From assembly GCF_036924535.1 (NCBI RefSeq), contig NZ_JAZHRT010000001.1, positions 1,116,001-1,180,000 on the forward strand: DNA of 64,000 bases, written 5' to 3'. Below, one piece after another: positions 1 through 9,087 of this stretch (the stretch's first letter is position 1; each line of letters begins with the position of its first letter). The notes under the pieces were generated by a model, which was not told where the DNA came from, ran no database searches, and worked only from the letters and a program-made list of their open reading frames with translations. The translations under genes and the position numbers were made by a program. The stretch comes from Bradyrhizobium sp. AZCC 2262. Lineage in GTDB: Bacteria; Pseudomonadota; Alphaproteobacteria; Rhizobiales; Xanthobacteraceae.

Positions 1-2
1 AC

Positions 3-614
3 CGGCTGATGTGGGCCAGCCCGGAAACCACCTGGGACGCGCGGCCACGCCGCTTTGGACCTGTCATTCAGCGCCGCATTGCCACCATCTTTCCCCAGCT
101 CGGCAAGGTCGCGATTTCAGACGTGTTCGGCGGCGCGGTCGGGGTGACCGTGCACGGCATGCCGCAGATCGGCCAGCTGCGCAAAGGGCTGTGGGTCGCC
201 AGCGGCTTCGGCCGCCATGGACTGAACACTTCGGCAATGGCCGGGCAGGTCATCGCGCGCAGCATCCTGTGGGGCGAGGAACGCTGGAAACTGTTCTCGC
301 CGTTTGAGCTGGTCTGGGCCGGCGGTGCCACCGGCCGCGTCGCCGGCCATCTGATCGGCCTGTGGGGGCGAGGCCATTCCGCTGCGGCGGGCGCGCTGGC
401 CCGTTACCGCGAAGGCGCCCGCGCCCGGGAACGCGTGCGCGAGGCACGCCTGGCGGAGGCCAACCGGCAGGCCGGAACCAGGCCGCCGCGCCGTCCGCCG
501 GTTGGGCCAGGCCCGGTGCGTCCACAGCCTCCGCGGCCGGTAGCGGCGCAGGACGGCGGGATATCAGCCGCTCCCTCGCAGGAAAGTGAGAAAATCCGGG
601 ACGGTTCCGTGTAA
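3..614 (+). CDS. FAD-dependent oxidoreductase (DAO family), C-terminal part
   Basis: The reading frame is open from the left edge, so the N-terminal FAD-binding part lies outside the window. About 204 residues are visible. They contain the pattern typical of the C-terminal end of DAO/GlpO-like flavoproteins: a GMPQIGQLRKGLWVASGFGR stretch followed by HGLNTSAMAGQVIA, where the protein closes over the flavin. The family oxidises amines or amino acids using FAD. The last 70 residues are Arg/Pro-rich and low in complexity, an extension not needed for catalysis. The substrate cannot be told from this fragment. It ends 63 bases before msrB on the same strand. Confidence 0.72.
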   Translation, partial: RLMWASPETTWDARPRRFGPVIQRRIATIFPQLGKVAISDVFGGAVGVTVHGMPQIGQLRKGLWVASGFGRHGLNTSAMAGQVIARSILWGEERWKLFSPFELVWAGGATGRVAGHLIGLWGRGHSAAAGALARYREGARARERVREARLAEANRQAGTRPPRRPPVGPGPVRPQPPRPVAAQDGGISAAPSQESEKIRDGSV

Positions 615-677
615 CGTCGGCGCCCGTGGGCCGTACCTGATGGCGAACCGTTACGCCCGCCTCGCACGGAGATTTCC

Positions 678-1178
678 ATGATCGAACGCCGTATCCTGCT
701 CACATCCCTGGCCGGCCTGTTTGGCCTCGCCGCTTTCCGCTGGCTGCGCACCACGCCGGCGCAAGCCGCCGAGAAATTCGAGGTGGAAAAGACCGACGCC
801 GAATGGCGCGCGCAGCTCACGTCGCAGCAGTATGAAATCCTGCGCAACCACGGCACCGAGCGGCCGGGTTCGAGCCCGCTCCTGAAGGAAAAACGCAAGG
901 GCATCTTCGCCTGCGCCGGTTGCGACCTGCCGCTGTTCTCCTCGGACACCAAATATGAGAGCGGCACCGGCTGGCCGAGCTTCTGGAAGCCGCTCGACAA
1001 TGCCATTGGCGAAACCAAGGACACGACGTTCGGGATGACGCGCACGGAAGTCCACTGCCGCCGCTGCGGTGGACATATGGGTCATGTCTTCGACGACGGG
1101 CCGAAACCGACCGGTTTGCGCTATTGCATCGACGGGTTTGGGCTGGTGTTTCACCCGGCCGGTCCGTCGGCGTCCTGA
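678..1178 (+). CDS. msrB: Peptide-methionine (R)-S-oxide reductase, exported form
   Basis: MsrB reduces the R-epimer of methionine sulfoxide in proteins. The 166-residue product starts with a twin-arginine-like or Sec signal (IERRILLTSLAGLFGLAAF, cleavage probably after AQA near residue 30), so a periplasmic location is likely. The two zinc CxxC pairs are C79/C82 and C127/C130, with the family signature GGHMGHVF after the second. The resolving/catalytic cysteine is C150 in RYCIDG, where most MsrB proteins have RYCINS; the cysteine is kept, the neighbours differ. It is followed by a strong terminator and so ends its transcription unit before flgE. Confidence 0.93.
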   Translation: MIERRILLTSLAGLFGLAAFRWLRTTPAQAAEKFEVEKTDAEWRAQLTSQQYEILRNHGTERPGSSPLLKEKRKGIFACAGCDLPLFSSDTKYESGTGWPSFWKPLDNAIGETKDTTFGMTRTEVHCRRCGGHMGHVFDDGPKPTGLRYCIDGFGLVFHPAGPSAS

Positions 1179-1218
1179 CGGTTTACGCCCGGCAATTGTT
1201 GCCCCGCCCGGCAAATGT

Positions 1219-1247
1219 GCCCCGGTCCCCCGACCGGGGCTTTTTAT
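1219..1247 (+). terminator. Rho-independent terminator after msrB
   Basis: A nine-base GC stem (GCCCCGGTC / GACCGGGGC) with a short C loop is followed directly by TTTTTATTT. It separates msrB from the flgE promoter. Confidence 0.9.
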
Positions 1248-1279
1248 TTAAGCCATTGATTTGTTGTGATTTTATAGTT

Positions 1280-1295
1280 TGGCACGACGCTTGCG
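1280..1295 (+). promoter_or_regulatory. Sigma-54 (-24/-12) promoter of flgE
   Basis: TGGCACGACGCTTGCG matches the sigma-54 consensus TGGCACG-N4-TTGCW at all but the last base, with GG and GC exactly 12 bases apart. The predicted start lies near 1306, giving a leader of about 60 bases before the flgE ATG. Sigma-54 control of hook genes is established in Caulobacter. Confidence 0.85.
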
Positions 1296-1367
1296 ACATC
1301 TTCTCCCGACGCGGCCTGGGTTTCCTGAGACCGGCGAGCCGCCCGGATCGAATTTGGAGAAAATGTC

Positions 1368-3215
1368 ATGGGTATCTTCGGCGCTCTTACGACCTCCGTC
1401 GCGGGCCTGCGCGCGCAGTCCTATGCGCTGGAGAACATCTCCGGCAACATCGCCAACTCGCAGACCACCGCCTTCAAGCGGATCGACACCAGCTTCCTCG
1501 ATCTGATCCCGGACACCGGCGTCAACAATCAGCTCGCCGGCAGCGTCACCACCGCATCGCGCGAAACCAACACGGTGCAGGGCGACGTGCAGACCGCGTC
1601 GGTCTCCACCTACATGGCGATCAACGGCAACGGCTTCTTCGTGGTGCAGAAGCCCGGCAGCTTCAGCGACAACCAGCCGGTGTTTTCGGGCGTCGACAAT
1701 TACACCCGCCGCGGCGACTTTGCGCTCGACAAGAACGGCTACCTGGTCAACGGCGCGGGCTATTATGTCGAAGGTGTGCCGATCGATCCGGCGACCGGCA
1801 ACATGACCGGCAGCGTGCCGCAGGTGCTGAAATTCGCCAACGACTTCCTGCCGGCGGTGCCGACATCGGTAGTGAGCTATCGCGCCAACCTGGCGAGCTA
1901 TCCGCTGACCACCAAGCACGACAATTCGATCCCGGGGTCGGAACTGCTGCAGCCGGCGGATTTCGCGTCCGGCAATCCGCGCTCGCTCGGCACGCCTGCA
2001 ACGCCTTTTGCCGACGCCACGATCGCGGGCGCCGCCAGGAACAACAAGCTGACGACGCCGACTCCCATCTCGACATCAACCCTGTTGGCCGGAGGCACCA
2101 ATACGAATTCGCTCACCACGAACTTCGCCGCCGGCAATACCATTACCGTGAACACAACAACCATCCAGTTCTACGACTCGGCTGCCGGCGGCAGCGCAGG
2201 CGCGCCGCCGAATCTTTATCTCGATCTCGCGACAGCCACCGTCGGCAACCTGCTCTCGACCATCGACGGCATCACCGGTGCGTCATCGACGACGCCGCCA
2301 ACGCCGTCCACGATCAACTCCAGCGGTGCCATCACCCTGCATACCGGTGTCACGGCTGACCTGCAGATCACCACGACCAACGCCACCTCGGCATTGGGGG
2401 CCCTCGGCCTGAGCGCGCCCGTGAACGTGTCGCGAACCGGCGGCGGCACTGCCGGCACCGGCAGGGTGGTTGGCAGCGATCTGCAGGCCTTCATCAACGA
2501 ATCCGTCAGCGGCGGAGCGGTGACGGCCTACGACATCTCCGGCTCGCCGGTCAGCCTGCAACTGCGCTGGGCCAAGGTCGACAGTTCGTCGCTCGGCACC
2601 AGCCACACCGATACCTGGAACCTGTTCTACCAGGTCGACTCCAGCGCCACCGGTACCAGCGTCGCCTGGCAGAACGTCAATACCGACTTCACCTTCTCGC
2701 CGAACGGCCAGATGACGCCGGCGATCGCGGGCATCACCCTGACGGCGCCGACCATTGGCGGCGTGCCGCTCGGCAATATCTCGCTCAACTTCGGCGCCGG
2801 CGGCATCACCCAGTTCGCCGATGCCAACGGCAACGTGAAGGTCAACCAGATCCAGCAGGACGGCTTTCCGGCCGGTTCGCTGCAGACCGTGTCGATCGGC
2901 CAGAACGGCCGGGTGGTCGGCAACTATTCCAACGGTCGCAACATCGACCTTGCGCAGATTTCGGTCGCAACCTTCAACGGCACCAACTTCCTCAAACGCA
3001 TCGACGGCGGCGCGTTCGAGGCGACGGACCAGTCCGGCCAGGCGCTGTTCGGCAGCGGCGGCACGATCGTCGGCTCGTCGCTGGAAAACTCCAACACCGA
3101 CATCGCCGACGAGTTCACCAAGCTGATTGTCACCCAGCAGGCCTATTCGGCCAACACGAAGGTGATCACCACATCCAACTCGATGGTTCAGGATCTGCTG
3201 AACGTGCTGCGATAG
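1368..3215 (+). CDS. flgE: Flagellar hook protein FlgE
   Basis: FlgE forms the flexible hook that joins rod and filament. The 615-residue protein begins with the rod/hook N-terminal motif (LENISGNIANSQTTAFKR, residues 23-40) and ends with the matching coiled C-terminus (LIVTQQAYSANTKVITTSNS). It is longer than enteric FlgE (about 400 residues); the extra length is a Thr/Ser/Gly-rich central region, residues about 200-370, which would be exposed on the hook surface. The ATG follows a GGAGAAAA ribosome binding site. It is first in the flgE-flgK-flgL operon and sits behind a sigma-54 promoter. Confidence 0.96.
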   Translation: MGIFGALTTSVAGLRAQSYALENISGNIANSQTTAFKRIDTSFLDLIPDTGVNNQLAGSVTTASRETNTVQGDVQTASVSTYMAINGNGFFVVQKPGSFSDNQPVFSGVDNYTRRGDFALDKNGYLVNGAGYYVEGVPIDPATGNMTGSVPQVLKFANDFLPAVPTSVVSYRANLASYPLTTKHDNSIPGSELLQPADFASGNPRSLGTPATPFADATIAGAARNNKLTTPTPISTSTLLAGGTNTNSLTTNFAAGNTITVNTTTIQFYDSAAGGSAGAPPNLYLDLATATVGNLLSTIDGITGASSTTPPTPSTINSSGAITLHTGVTADLQITTTNATSALGALGLSAPVNVSRTGGGTAGTGRVVGSDLQAFINESVSGGAVTAYDISGSPVSLQLRWAKVDSSSLGTSHTDTWNLFYQVDSSATGTSVAWQNVNTDFTFSPNGQMTPAIAGITLTAPTIGGVPLGNISLNFGAGGITQFADANGNVKVNQIQQDGFPAGSLQTVSIGQNGRVVGNYSNGRNIDLAQISVATFNGTNFLKRIDGGAFEATDQSGQALFGSGGTIVGSSLENSNTDIADEFTKLIVTQQAYSANTKVITTSNSMVQDLLNVLR

Positions 3216-3268
3216 GTCACGCACATGGACGCTCTGATCCGACAGGGAATTGAAACGAGCAGTTTGTC

Positions 3269-5125
3269 ATGAGTCTCAGTCAAGCCCTCTCAATTGCCAT
3301 GTCGGGATTGCGCGCCAACCAGCTTGGGCTGTCGCTGACGTCGTCGAACGTCGCCAATTCCGACACGCCGGGCTACATTCGCAAGACCGTCAACCAGATC
3401 CAGACGTCCTCCGGTTCGATCGGCGCCGGCGTCAGCGTCACCGGTGTCAATCGCGAACTCGACCTGTATCTGCAGCAGCAGATCCGCACCGAGCAGTCCG
3501 GTGCGTCGTACGCCGACCTGCGCTCCTCGATCCTGAGCAGCCTGCAGTCGATCTACGGCACCCCCGGCGGCACCGGAACGCTGGAAACCGCGTTCAACAA
3601 TCTGGTCACCGCGGTGCAGGGGCTGTCGACCAGCTCGGACAGCCAGTCGGCACGGATCGGCGTGCTCAATGCCGCGCAGTCGCTGACGCAGCAGCTCAAC
3701 AGCATGTCGGGCGGCATCCAGTCGCTGCGCAGCCAGGCGGAAGCCGGGCTCAATTCGGCGGTCAACACCGCCAATACGGCGATGCAGCAGATCGTCAATC
3801 TCAACACCCAGCTTCAGAGCGGCAACACCAGCGATGCTGCGGCCGCGGCCCTGAAGGACCAGCGCGACCAGTATGTCGATCAGTTGTCGCAACTGATGGA
3901 CATTCGCGTCATCGACAGCGGCAACAATCAAATCCAGGTCTTCACCAATTCGGGCGTGCAGCTGGTCGGTGCCGAGGCCTCGACGCTGTCGTTCAATCCG
4001 CAAGGCACGGTGACACCGAACACCCAGTGGGACGCCGATCCGACCAAAAGCACGCTCGGTACCCTCGCGGTCCATTTCCCGAACGGCGGTTCGCTCAACC
4101 TGATTCAAACCAATTCGATCCGCTCCGGCACCATCGCCGGCTATCTCGAGCTGCGCGACAAAACGCTGGTGCAGGCGCAAACCCAGCTTGATCAGTTTGC
4201 CGCCAACATGTCGAGCCTGCTGTCCGACAAGACCACGGCGGGAACTGCGGTGAGCTCGGGGGCGTCGAACGGCTTCGATCTCGATCTGTCCGGCCTGCAG
4301 AACGGCAATGTAATCCATCTCACCTATACGGATGTCGGCAACGTCCAGCATCAACTGTCGTTGGTGCGGGTCGACGATCCGTCGGTGTTGCCCTTGTCCA
4401 ACAACGCCACCACCGATCCCAACGATCAGGTGATCGGTATCAATTTCTCCGGCGGCATGGCTTCGGTGACGAGCCAGCTCAATGCGGCGCTCGGTTCGGC
4501 CGGCCTGCAATTCTCCAACACCGGCTCGACGCTGCGGGTGCTCGACGACGGCGTCGGGACCGCGACCGTGAACGCCGCCTCGGTGACGTCGACTACATCC
4601 TCGCTGCAGGGCGGCAGCGGCGAGGTGCCGTTGTTTACCGACGGCAACGCCCTTTACACCGGCGCGATCACCGCGGCGGGCCAGCAGTCGGTGGGGCTCG
4701 CGGCGCGCATCCGGGTGAACAGCCAGCTCGTCGGTGATCCGGCCAAGCTGGTGCAGTACAACGCGACGACGCCGTCCGGCGACACCCTGCGACCGGATTT
4801 CCTGTACCAGCAGCTCACCGCCGGCAAGTCGCTGTATTCACCTTCGACCGGCTTCGGTACCTCGACGTTACCGTTCCAGGCGACGCTGTTGAATTTTTCG
4901 CAGCAGGTCGCCAGCGCCCAGGGCCAGGCGGCGGACAGCGCCAAACAGATCGCCGACGGTCAGGATGTGGTGCTGAGTACGCTGCAGCAGAAGTTCAACA
5001 GCCAGTCCGGCGTCAATATCGACGAAGAGATGGCGCATTTGCTGTCGCTGCAGAATGCATATGCGGCGAACGCGCGGGTGATGTCGACCGTCAAGCAGAT
5101 GTTCGACACGTTGATGCAGGTCTAA
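3269..5125 (+). CDS. flgK: Flagellar hook-associated protein 1 FlgK
   Basis: FlgK is the first of the two junction proteins between hook and filament. The 618-residue protein has the rod-family N-terminus (LSLTSSNVANSDTPGYIRK, residues 22-40), a long Gln/Ala-rich coiled segment (about 130-210) and the C-terminal D0 helix ending in LLSLQNAYAANARVMSTVKQ. Such helices pack into the axial core. It lies 53 bases after flgE in the same operon with no terminator between. The length is normal for alphaproteobacteria. Confidence 0.95.
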   Translation: MSLSQALSIAMSGLRANQLGLSLTSSNVANSDTPGYIRKTVNQIQTSSGSIGAGVSVTGVNRELDLYLQQQIRTEQSGASYADLRSSILSSLQSIYGTPGGTGTLETAFNNLVTAVQGLSTSSDSQSARIGVLNAAQSLTQQLNSMSGGIQSLRSQAEAGLNSAVNTANTAMQQIVNLNTQLQSGNTSDAAAAALKDQRDQYVDQLSQLMDIRVIDSGNNQIQVFTNSGVQLVGAEASTLSFNPQGTVTPNTQWDADPTKSTLGTLAVHFPNGGSLNLIQTNSIRSGTIAGYLELRDKTLVQAQTQLDQFAANMSSLLSDKTTAGTAVSSGASNGFDLDLSGLQNGNVIHLTYTDVGNVQHQLSLVRVDDPSVLPLSNNATTDPNDQVIGINFSGGMASVTSQLNAALGSAGLQFSNTGSTLRVLDDGVGTATVNAASVTSTTSSLQGGSGEVPLFTDGNALYTGAITAAGQQSVGLAARIRVNSQLVGDPAKLVQYNATTPSGDTLRPDFLYQQLTAGKSLYSPSTGFGTSTLPFQATLLNFSQQVASAQGQAADSAKQIADGQDVVLSTLQQKFNSQSGVNIDEEMAHLLSLQNAYAANARVMSTVKQMFDTLMQV

Positions 5126-5164
5126 CGTTATCGGTTTGGCGCGACGGTTTTGGAGTAGGTCATC

Positions 5165-6652
5165 ATGACGGTTAGCGGCGTAGGCATCAAGACATCGATT
5201 CTGGCATCGCGGATCCTGGATCTGCAAAGCCAGTTCGACAGTCTGCAGACCCAGCTTGCCACCGGCAAGAAATCGAACACCTATGCCGGCATGGGCACCA
5301 ATCGCGGCTTTGCCGTCGCGCTGCGTGCGCAGATCAGCAGCATCGACGCGTTCGCGGACACGCAGACCAATGTCACCACGCGCATCAACGTCGCCAACGC
5401 GGCACTGACGCGGATTGTCGCGATCGGAACCACGGTGCAGGGCGCGGCGGTGACGTCCTCGACCCAGATCACCAGCAACGGCCAGACCATTGCCCAGGGC
5501 ACGGCGCGCAGTTCGCTCGACGAGATGCTGAGCCTGCTGAACAGCCAGTCGGGCGACCGCTATCTGTTTTCCGGACGCGCCACCGACACGGCGGCGACGG
5601 CGGCGACCGACGACATTCTCAACGGCGTCGGCGCGCAGGCGGGCCTGAAGCAGCTGATCGCGGAACGCAAGCAGGCCGATGTCGGCTCCGGCACCGGCCG
5701 GCTGACACAGGCGACGCCGACGCCGACGTCGATTTCATTGACCGAGGACACCGGTCCGTTCGGCCTGAAGCTCGCCTCGATCACCTCGTCGGCCGCAAGC
5801 GTCACGACCTCTGGGCCGACCGGCTCGCCGGCCACCGGGTCGTTCGATCTCGGCGCGACCAACCTGAACACCGGCGACAGCATCACGCTGGCGTTCAATC
5901 TACCGGACGGCACCAGCGAAAACGTGCAGTTGACCGCGACCACCACGACGCCGCCGCAGGCCGGCCAGTTCCTGATCGGCGCCAACTCGACCGCGACCGC
6001 CGCCAACATCAACGCCGCATTGACCACCGCGGTCAGCGGCCTCGCCAACGGCGCGCTGGTCGCGGCGTCCGCGCTGAAGGCGTCCAGCGAATTCTTCAGC
6101 GGCAGCCCGGTGCCGCGCGTCAGCGGTCCGCCGTTCGCCACCGCGACGGCGCAGGTGCCCGGCACGGCTGCGAATACGCTCTCCTGGTACAATGGCGAAA
6201 CCGGCACCGATCCCGCGCGCGGCACTGCGGTGGCACGCGTCGACGACGGCATCACCGTGCAATACGGCGCCCGCGCCAACGAGCCGGCGCTGACGGCGCA
6301 ATTGCAGACCATCGCGGCCATGGCCGCCATGACCACCACGAGCGGCGACCCGAACGCCAGCGCCCAGATCGGCGCGCTCTACCAGCGGGTGGCGACAAAA
6401 CTTCTGCCGCAGAGCGGCCAGCAGACCGTGCAGGACATGACGGCGGATTTCGCCGGCGCGCAGATCGCGATGCAGTCGGCAGCCGATCGGCAGACCCAGA
6501 CCAAGAACACCGCGGAGACCATGCTGCAATCGATCGAAGGCGTCACCGACGCGGAGGTCACGGCGAAACTCCTCGCCGTGCAGAACAGCCTCAATGCATC
6601 GTACCAGACGACGGCGATGCTGTATCAAACCTCGCTGCTGAAATACCTGTAA
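5165..6652 (+). CDS. flgL: Flagellar hook-associated protein 3 FlgL
   Basis: FlgL is the second hook-filament junction protein and is flagellin-like. The N-terminus (ILDLQSQFDSLQTQLATGKK) resembles flagellin D0, and the C-terminus (QNSLNASYQTTAMLYQTSLL) supplies the partner helix. At 495 residues it is longer than enteric FlgL (about 317). The middle, about 190-330, is Thr/Ala/Ser-rich and likely surface exposed. It begins 39 bases after flgK and is the last hook gene of the operon. Confidence 0.92.
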   Translation: MTVSGVGIKTSILASRILDLQSQFDSLQTQLATGKKSNTYAGMGTNRGFAVALRAQISSIDAFADTQTNVTTRINVANAALTRIVAIGTTVQGAAVTSSTQITSNGQTIAQGTARSSLDEMLSLLNSQSGDRYLFSGRATDTAATAATDDILNGVGAQAGLKQLIAERKQADVGSGTGRLTQATPTPTSISLTEDTGPFGLKLASITSSAASVTTSGPTGSPATGSFDLGATNLNTGDSITLAFNLPDGTSENVQLTATTTTPPQAGQFLIGANSTATAANINAALTTAVSGLANGALVAASALKASSEFFSGSPVPRVSGPPFATATAQVPGTAANTLSWYNGETGTDPARGTAVARVDDGITVQYGARANEPALTAQLQTIAAMAAMTTTSGDPNASAQIGALYQRVATKLLPQSGQQTVQDMTADFAGAQIAMQSAADRQTQTKNTAETMLQSIEGVTDAEVTAKLLAVQNSLNASYQTTAMLYQTSLLKYL

Positions 6653-6775
6653 CGGGTCGGCCATCACTGGCCTCCGTCATCGCCGGACTTGGGGCTTGAG
6701 ACTTTGTATTCCTTCCCGGTTGCCGCGGAATCATCTAACGATTCGGCGCTGGGGTCATTCTGAACTGGGGGGCTG

Positions 6776-8674
6776 ATGAACCGTCACCAACGCCGGACTG
6801 CCGCTAAATCCGCGAAGATCGTGCCCGGCCCGCACGCGACCACGCCGGCTGCGCTCTGTGAACTCGGTTTCAAACTTCTGCAAGCGGGGCAGGTCGCCGA
6901 AGCCGAAGGCTGTTCCCGGCAAGCCCTGACGCAGCAGCCGGACTATGCCGATGCGCTGCATCTGATGGGCATCGTCGCCTTTCACAAGCAGCAATACGAT
7001 CACGCCGTCGAGTGGATCGCCGGTGCCCTGCGGCAGGTCCCGAAACCCGAATATCTCATGAGTCTCGGCAATGCATTGCAACAGGCAGGGCGGCTGGACG
7101 AGGCCCTGAAGGCTTATGATCGCGGCGTGATGTTCGAGCCCGAGGACGCCGAGCTGTGGAAGAGCATGGGCAACGTGCTCATCAAGCTGGAGCGTCGCGA
7201 CGAGGCCGTGCTGAGTTTTCAGCATGCCTTGAAGTTCAATCCGCGCCATCTGGAAGCTGCGAGCACCTGCGCGCAACTGCTGTTCAATCTGAAACGCTAT
7301 GACGAAGCGCTGGCCTTGTTCAATCAGTCCGACGAGATCGAGCCGGGGCGCGTAGGGGTCTTTCAGGTGCGCGGCATTTGCTTCGAGCAGACGTTGCGGT
7401 TCGAGGAAGCGCTGGCCGATTACAACCGGGCGCTGCAGCTCGATCCGCGCCACGCTGAAACCCACTGCAATCTGGGCGTCGTCCATCTGAGATTCTTTCG
7501 CTTCGACGAGGCGCACGCGTGCTTCGATCGCTCGCTCAAGCTGAATCCGAAGCAGCCGACGACATTGACCAACAAGGCGCTCGCGCTGGTCGAACAGCAT
7601 CGGTTCGATGAAGCCTTTGTGCTCTACGCGAAAGCGCTGGCCATCGATCCGGATAATCCGTCGACGCGCTGGAACTTTGCCATGCACAAGTTGCTGACCG
7701 GCGATTTCGAAACCGGCTGGGCCGGCCGCGAAGCGCGTTGGAAGGCCAATGTCGGCCTGATCGAGCGCAACTTCACCCAGCCGCTTTGGCTGGGGCAAGA
7801 GTCCATCGCAGGCAAGACCATCCTGCTGCATGCGGACGAGGGATTGGGCGATGTGATCCATTTCGCCCGCTATGTGCCGATGGTGGCTGCGCTCGGCGCG
7901 CGGGTCATTCTCGAGGTCCCGGGTGCGATCCATTCCCTGATGCTGGGGATGTCCGGGGTGACGCACGGCGTGCCGCGGGGTTTCCCCATGATGCCGGCGT
8001 TCGATGTCCATTGCCCGTTGTCCAGCCTGCCGCTGGCGTTCCGCACGCGGCTGGAGACGATTCCGGCGCCGGTGGCGTATCTGCCTGCTGTTCCGCAGGC
8101 GAGCCGTGAGGAATGGCAAAGCCGGCTAGGACCGCACGATCGCTTCCGCGTCGGCCTCGTATGGTCCGGCAACCGGGTTCACAAGAACGATCACAACCGG
8201 TCGATAGCGCTACAGGCGCTGTCACCGATTCTGGATCTCGACGCCACCTTCGTCAGCCTGCAGAAGGATCCGCGCGACCAGGACATGGTCTTCCTTCGCG
8301 AACGCGCCGAAATCCTCGACGTCAGCGAACACCTCACGGATTTCGTCGCGACGGCCGCTTTGATCTCCTGCCTCGATCTCGTGATCACGGTGGACACCAG
8401 CGTTGCCCACCTCGTGGGGGCGCTCGGCTGCCCGGTGTGGATCATGCTGCCGTTCACGCCCGACTACCGCTGGCTGCTCGATCGCGACGACAGCCCCTGG
8501 TATCCGACCGCGCGTCTGTTCCGGCAGACCGAAACGCGCGACTACGCACCCGTGATCGATCGCATTCGGACCGAGCTGCAGAATCGGATCGGCGAGTGGC
8601 GGCCCGCGCCGGAGATGGCCGAAACCCCTCTCGCGGCATCTGCATCGCCCGACGAGCCGGCATTGACGAGCTGA
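6776..8674 (+). CDS. TPR protein with C-terminal glycosyltransferase-like domain
   Basis: This 632-residue protein has about eight tetratricopeptide repeats in residues 25-310 (for example CNLGVVHLRFFRFDEAHACF), then a GT-B-type transferase domain. Markers of the latter are HADEGLGDVIHFARY (about 359-373), RVGLVWSGN and a C-terminal DTSVAHLVGALGCPVWIMLP, the nucleotide-sugar side seen in GT9/heptosyltransferase-like proteins. TPR-transferase fusions of this class occur beside flagellin genes. Its place between flgL and the flagellins suggests glycosylation of flagellin, but sugar donor and target are inferred from position only. No signal peptide is visible, so it should act in the cytoplasm. 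Confidence 0.8.
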   Translation: MNRHQRRTAAKSAKIVPGPHATTPAALCELGFKLLQAGQVAEAEGCSRQALTQQPDYADALHLMGIVAFHKQQYDHAVEWIAGALRQVPKPEYLMSLGNALQQAGRLDEALKAYDRGVMFEPEDAELWKSMGNVLIKLERRDEAVLSFQHALKFNPRHLEAASTCAQLLFNLKRYDEALALFNQSDEIEPGRVGVFQVRGICFEQTLRFEEALADYNRALQLDPRHAETHCNLGVVHLRFFRFDEAHACFDRSLKLNPKQPTTLTNKALALVEQHRFDEAFVLYAKALAIDPDNPSTRWNFAMHKLLTGDFETGWAGREARWKANVGLIERNFTQPLWLGQESIAGKTILLHADEGLGDVIHFARYVPMVAALGARVILEVPGAIHSLMLGMSGVTHGVPRGFPMMPAFDVHCPLSSLPLAFRTRLETIPAPVAYLPAVPQASREEWQSRLGPHDRFRVGLVWSGNRVHKNDHNRSIALQALSPILDLDATFVSLQKDPRDQDMVFLRERAEILDVSEHLTDFVATAALISCLDLVITVDTSVAHLVGALGCPVWIMLPFTPDYRWLLDRDDSPWYPTARLFRQTETRDYAPVIDRIRTELQNRIGEWRPAPEMAETPLAASASPDEPALTS

Positions 8675-9087
8675 GCTTCGCACCGGCCCGCCCGCCGCCG
8701 TCGCTCGGAGCCTGTTGGCTCCAGGCATGATCATGCCCGCGGGCCTTGCGACCGCTCTGAAGACGCGCGGCGCTTTTTCCGACCTTCAATGATGTGCGAG
8801 CGAGCAGGACCTCGGAAGCTGGTCCGCGCGCTGTTTACGCCTGGTGACACCTGACCGCCGGTGACCGCCCGACCGCCGGTGACCACCCGGCCGCGTCGAG
8901 CTCTCCGATCCCCTTCACCCTTTTTTAACCATGATTTTGAAACCGGCGCGGTAGCACCGCATCTGCCGGTCCAATTTAGTTTTCGTTGACCATTTGGTTT
9001 CAGGGTCTCCCCGGGTTCGGCCAAGAAGGCTGACCGGGTTCGGCCAAGAAGGCCGGGCTGTTGCGTTACACCAGAAAGGTTGTGTTC
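8675..9087. other. 413-bp leader region of fliC1
   Basis: No gene is seen here. The stretch holds a stem-loop without a T-tract at 8706-8721 (GGAGCC / GGCTCC), an 18-base-period tandem repeat of GACCGCCGGTGACC (8853-8866 and 8871-8884), a CtrA-like site at 8914-8928 (TTCA-N7-TTAA, followed by CCAT) and the duplicated leader hairpin at 9011-9056. No -24/-12 sequence with the correct spacing was found. Confidence 0.6.
9011..9056 (+). repeat. 23-bp tandem repeat in the fliC1 5' leader
   Basis: A core of about 20 bases (CGGGTTCGGCCAAGAAGGC) occurs at 9011-9030 and again at 9034-9053. Each copy can fold as CGGCC-AAGAA-GGC(CG). The fliC2 leader has one copy only (10824-10843). The element lies in the probable untranslated leader, 30-75 bases before the start codon. 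Confidence 0.85.

Noticed and set aside
9061..9087. Upstream TTG as start of the first flagellin
   Set aside because: The nine extra residues are unlike any flagellin N-terminus, and the ribosome binding site suits the ATG at 9088.
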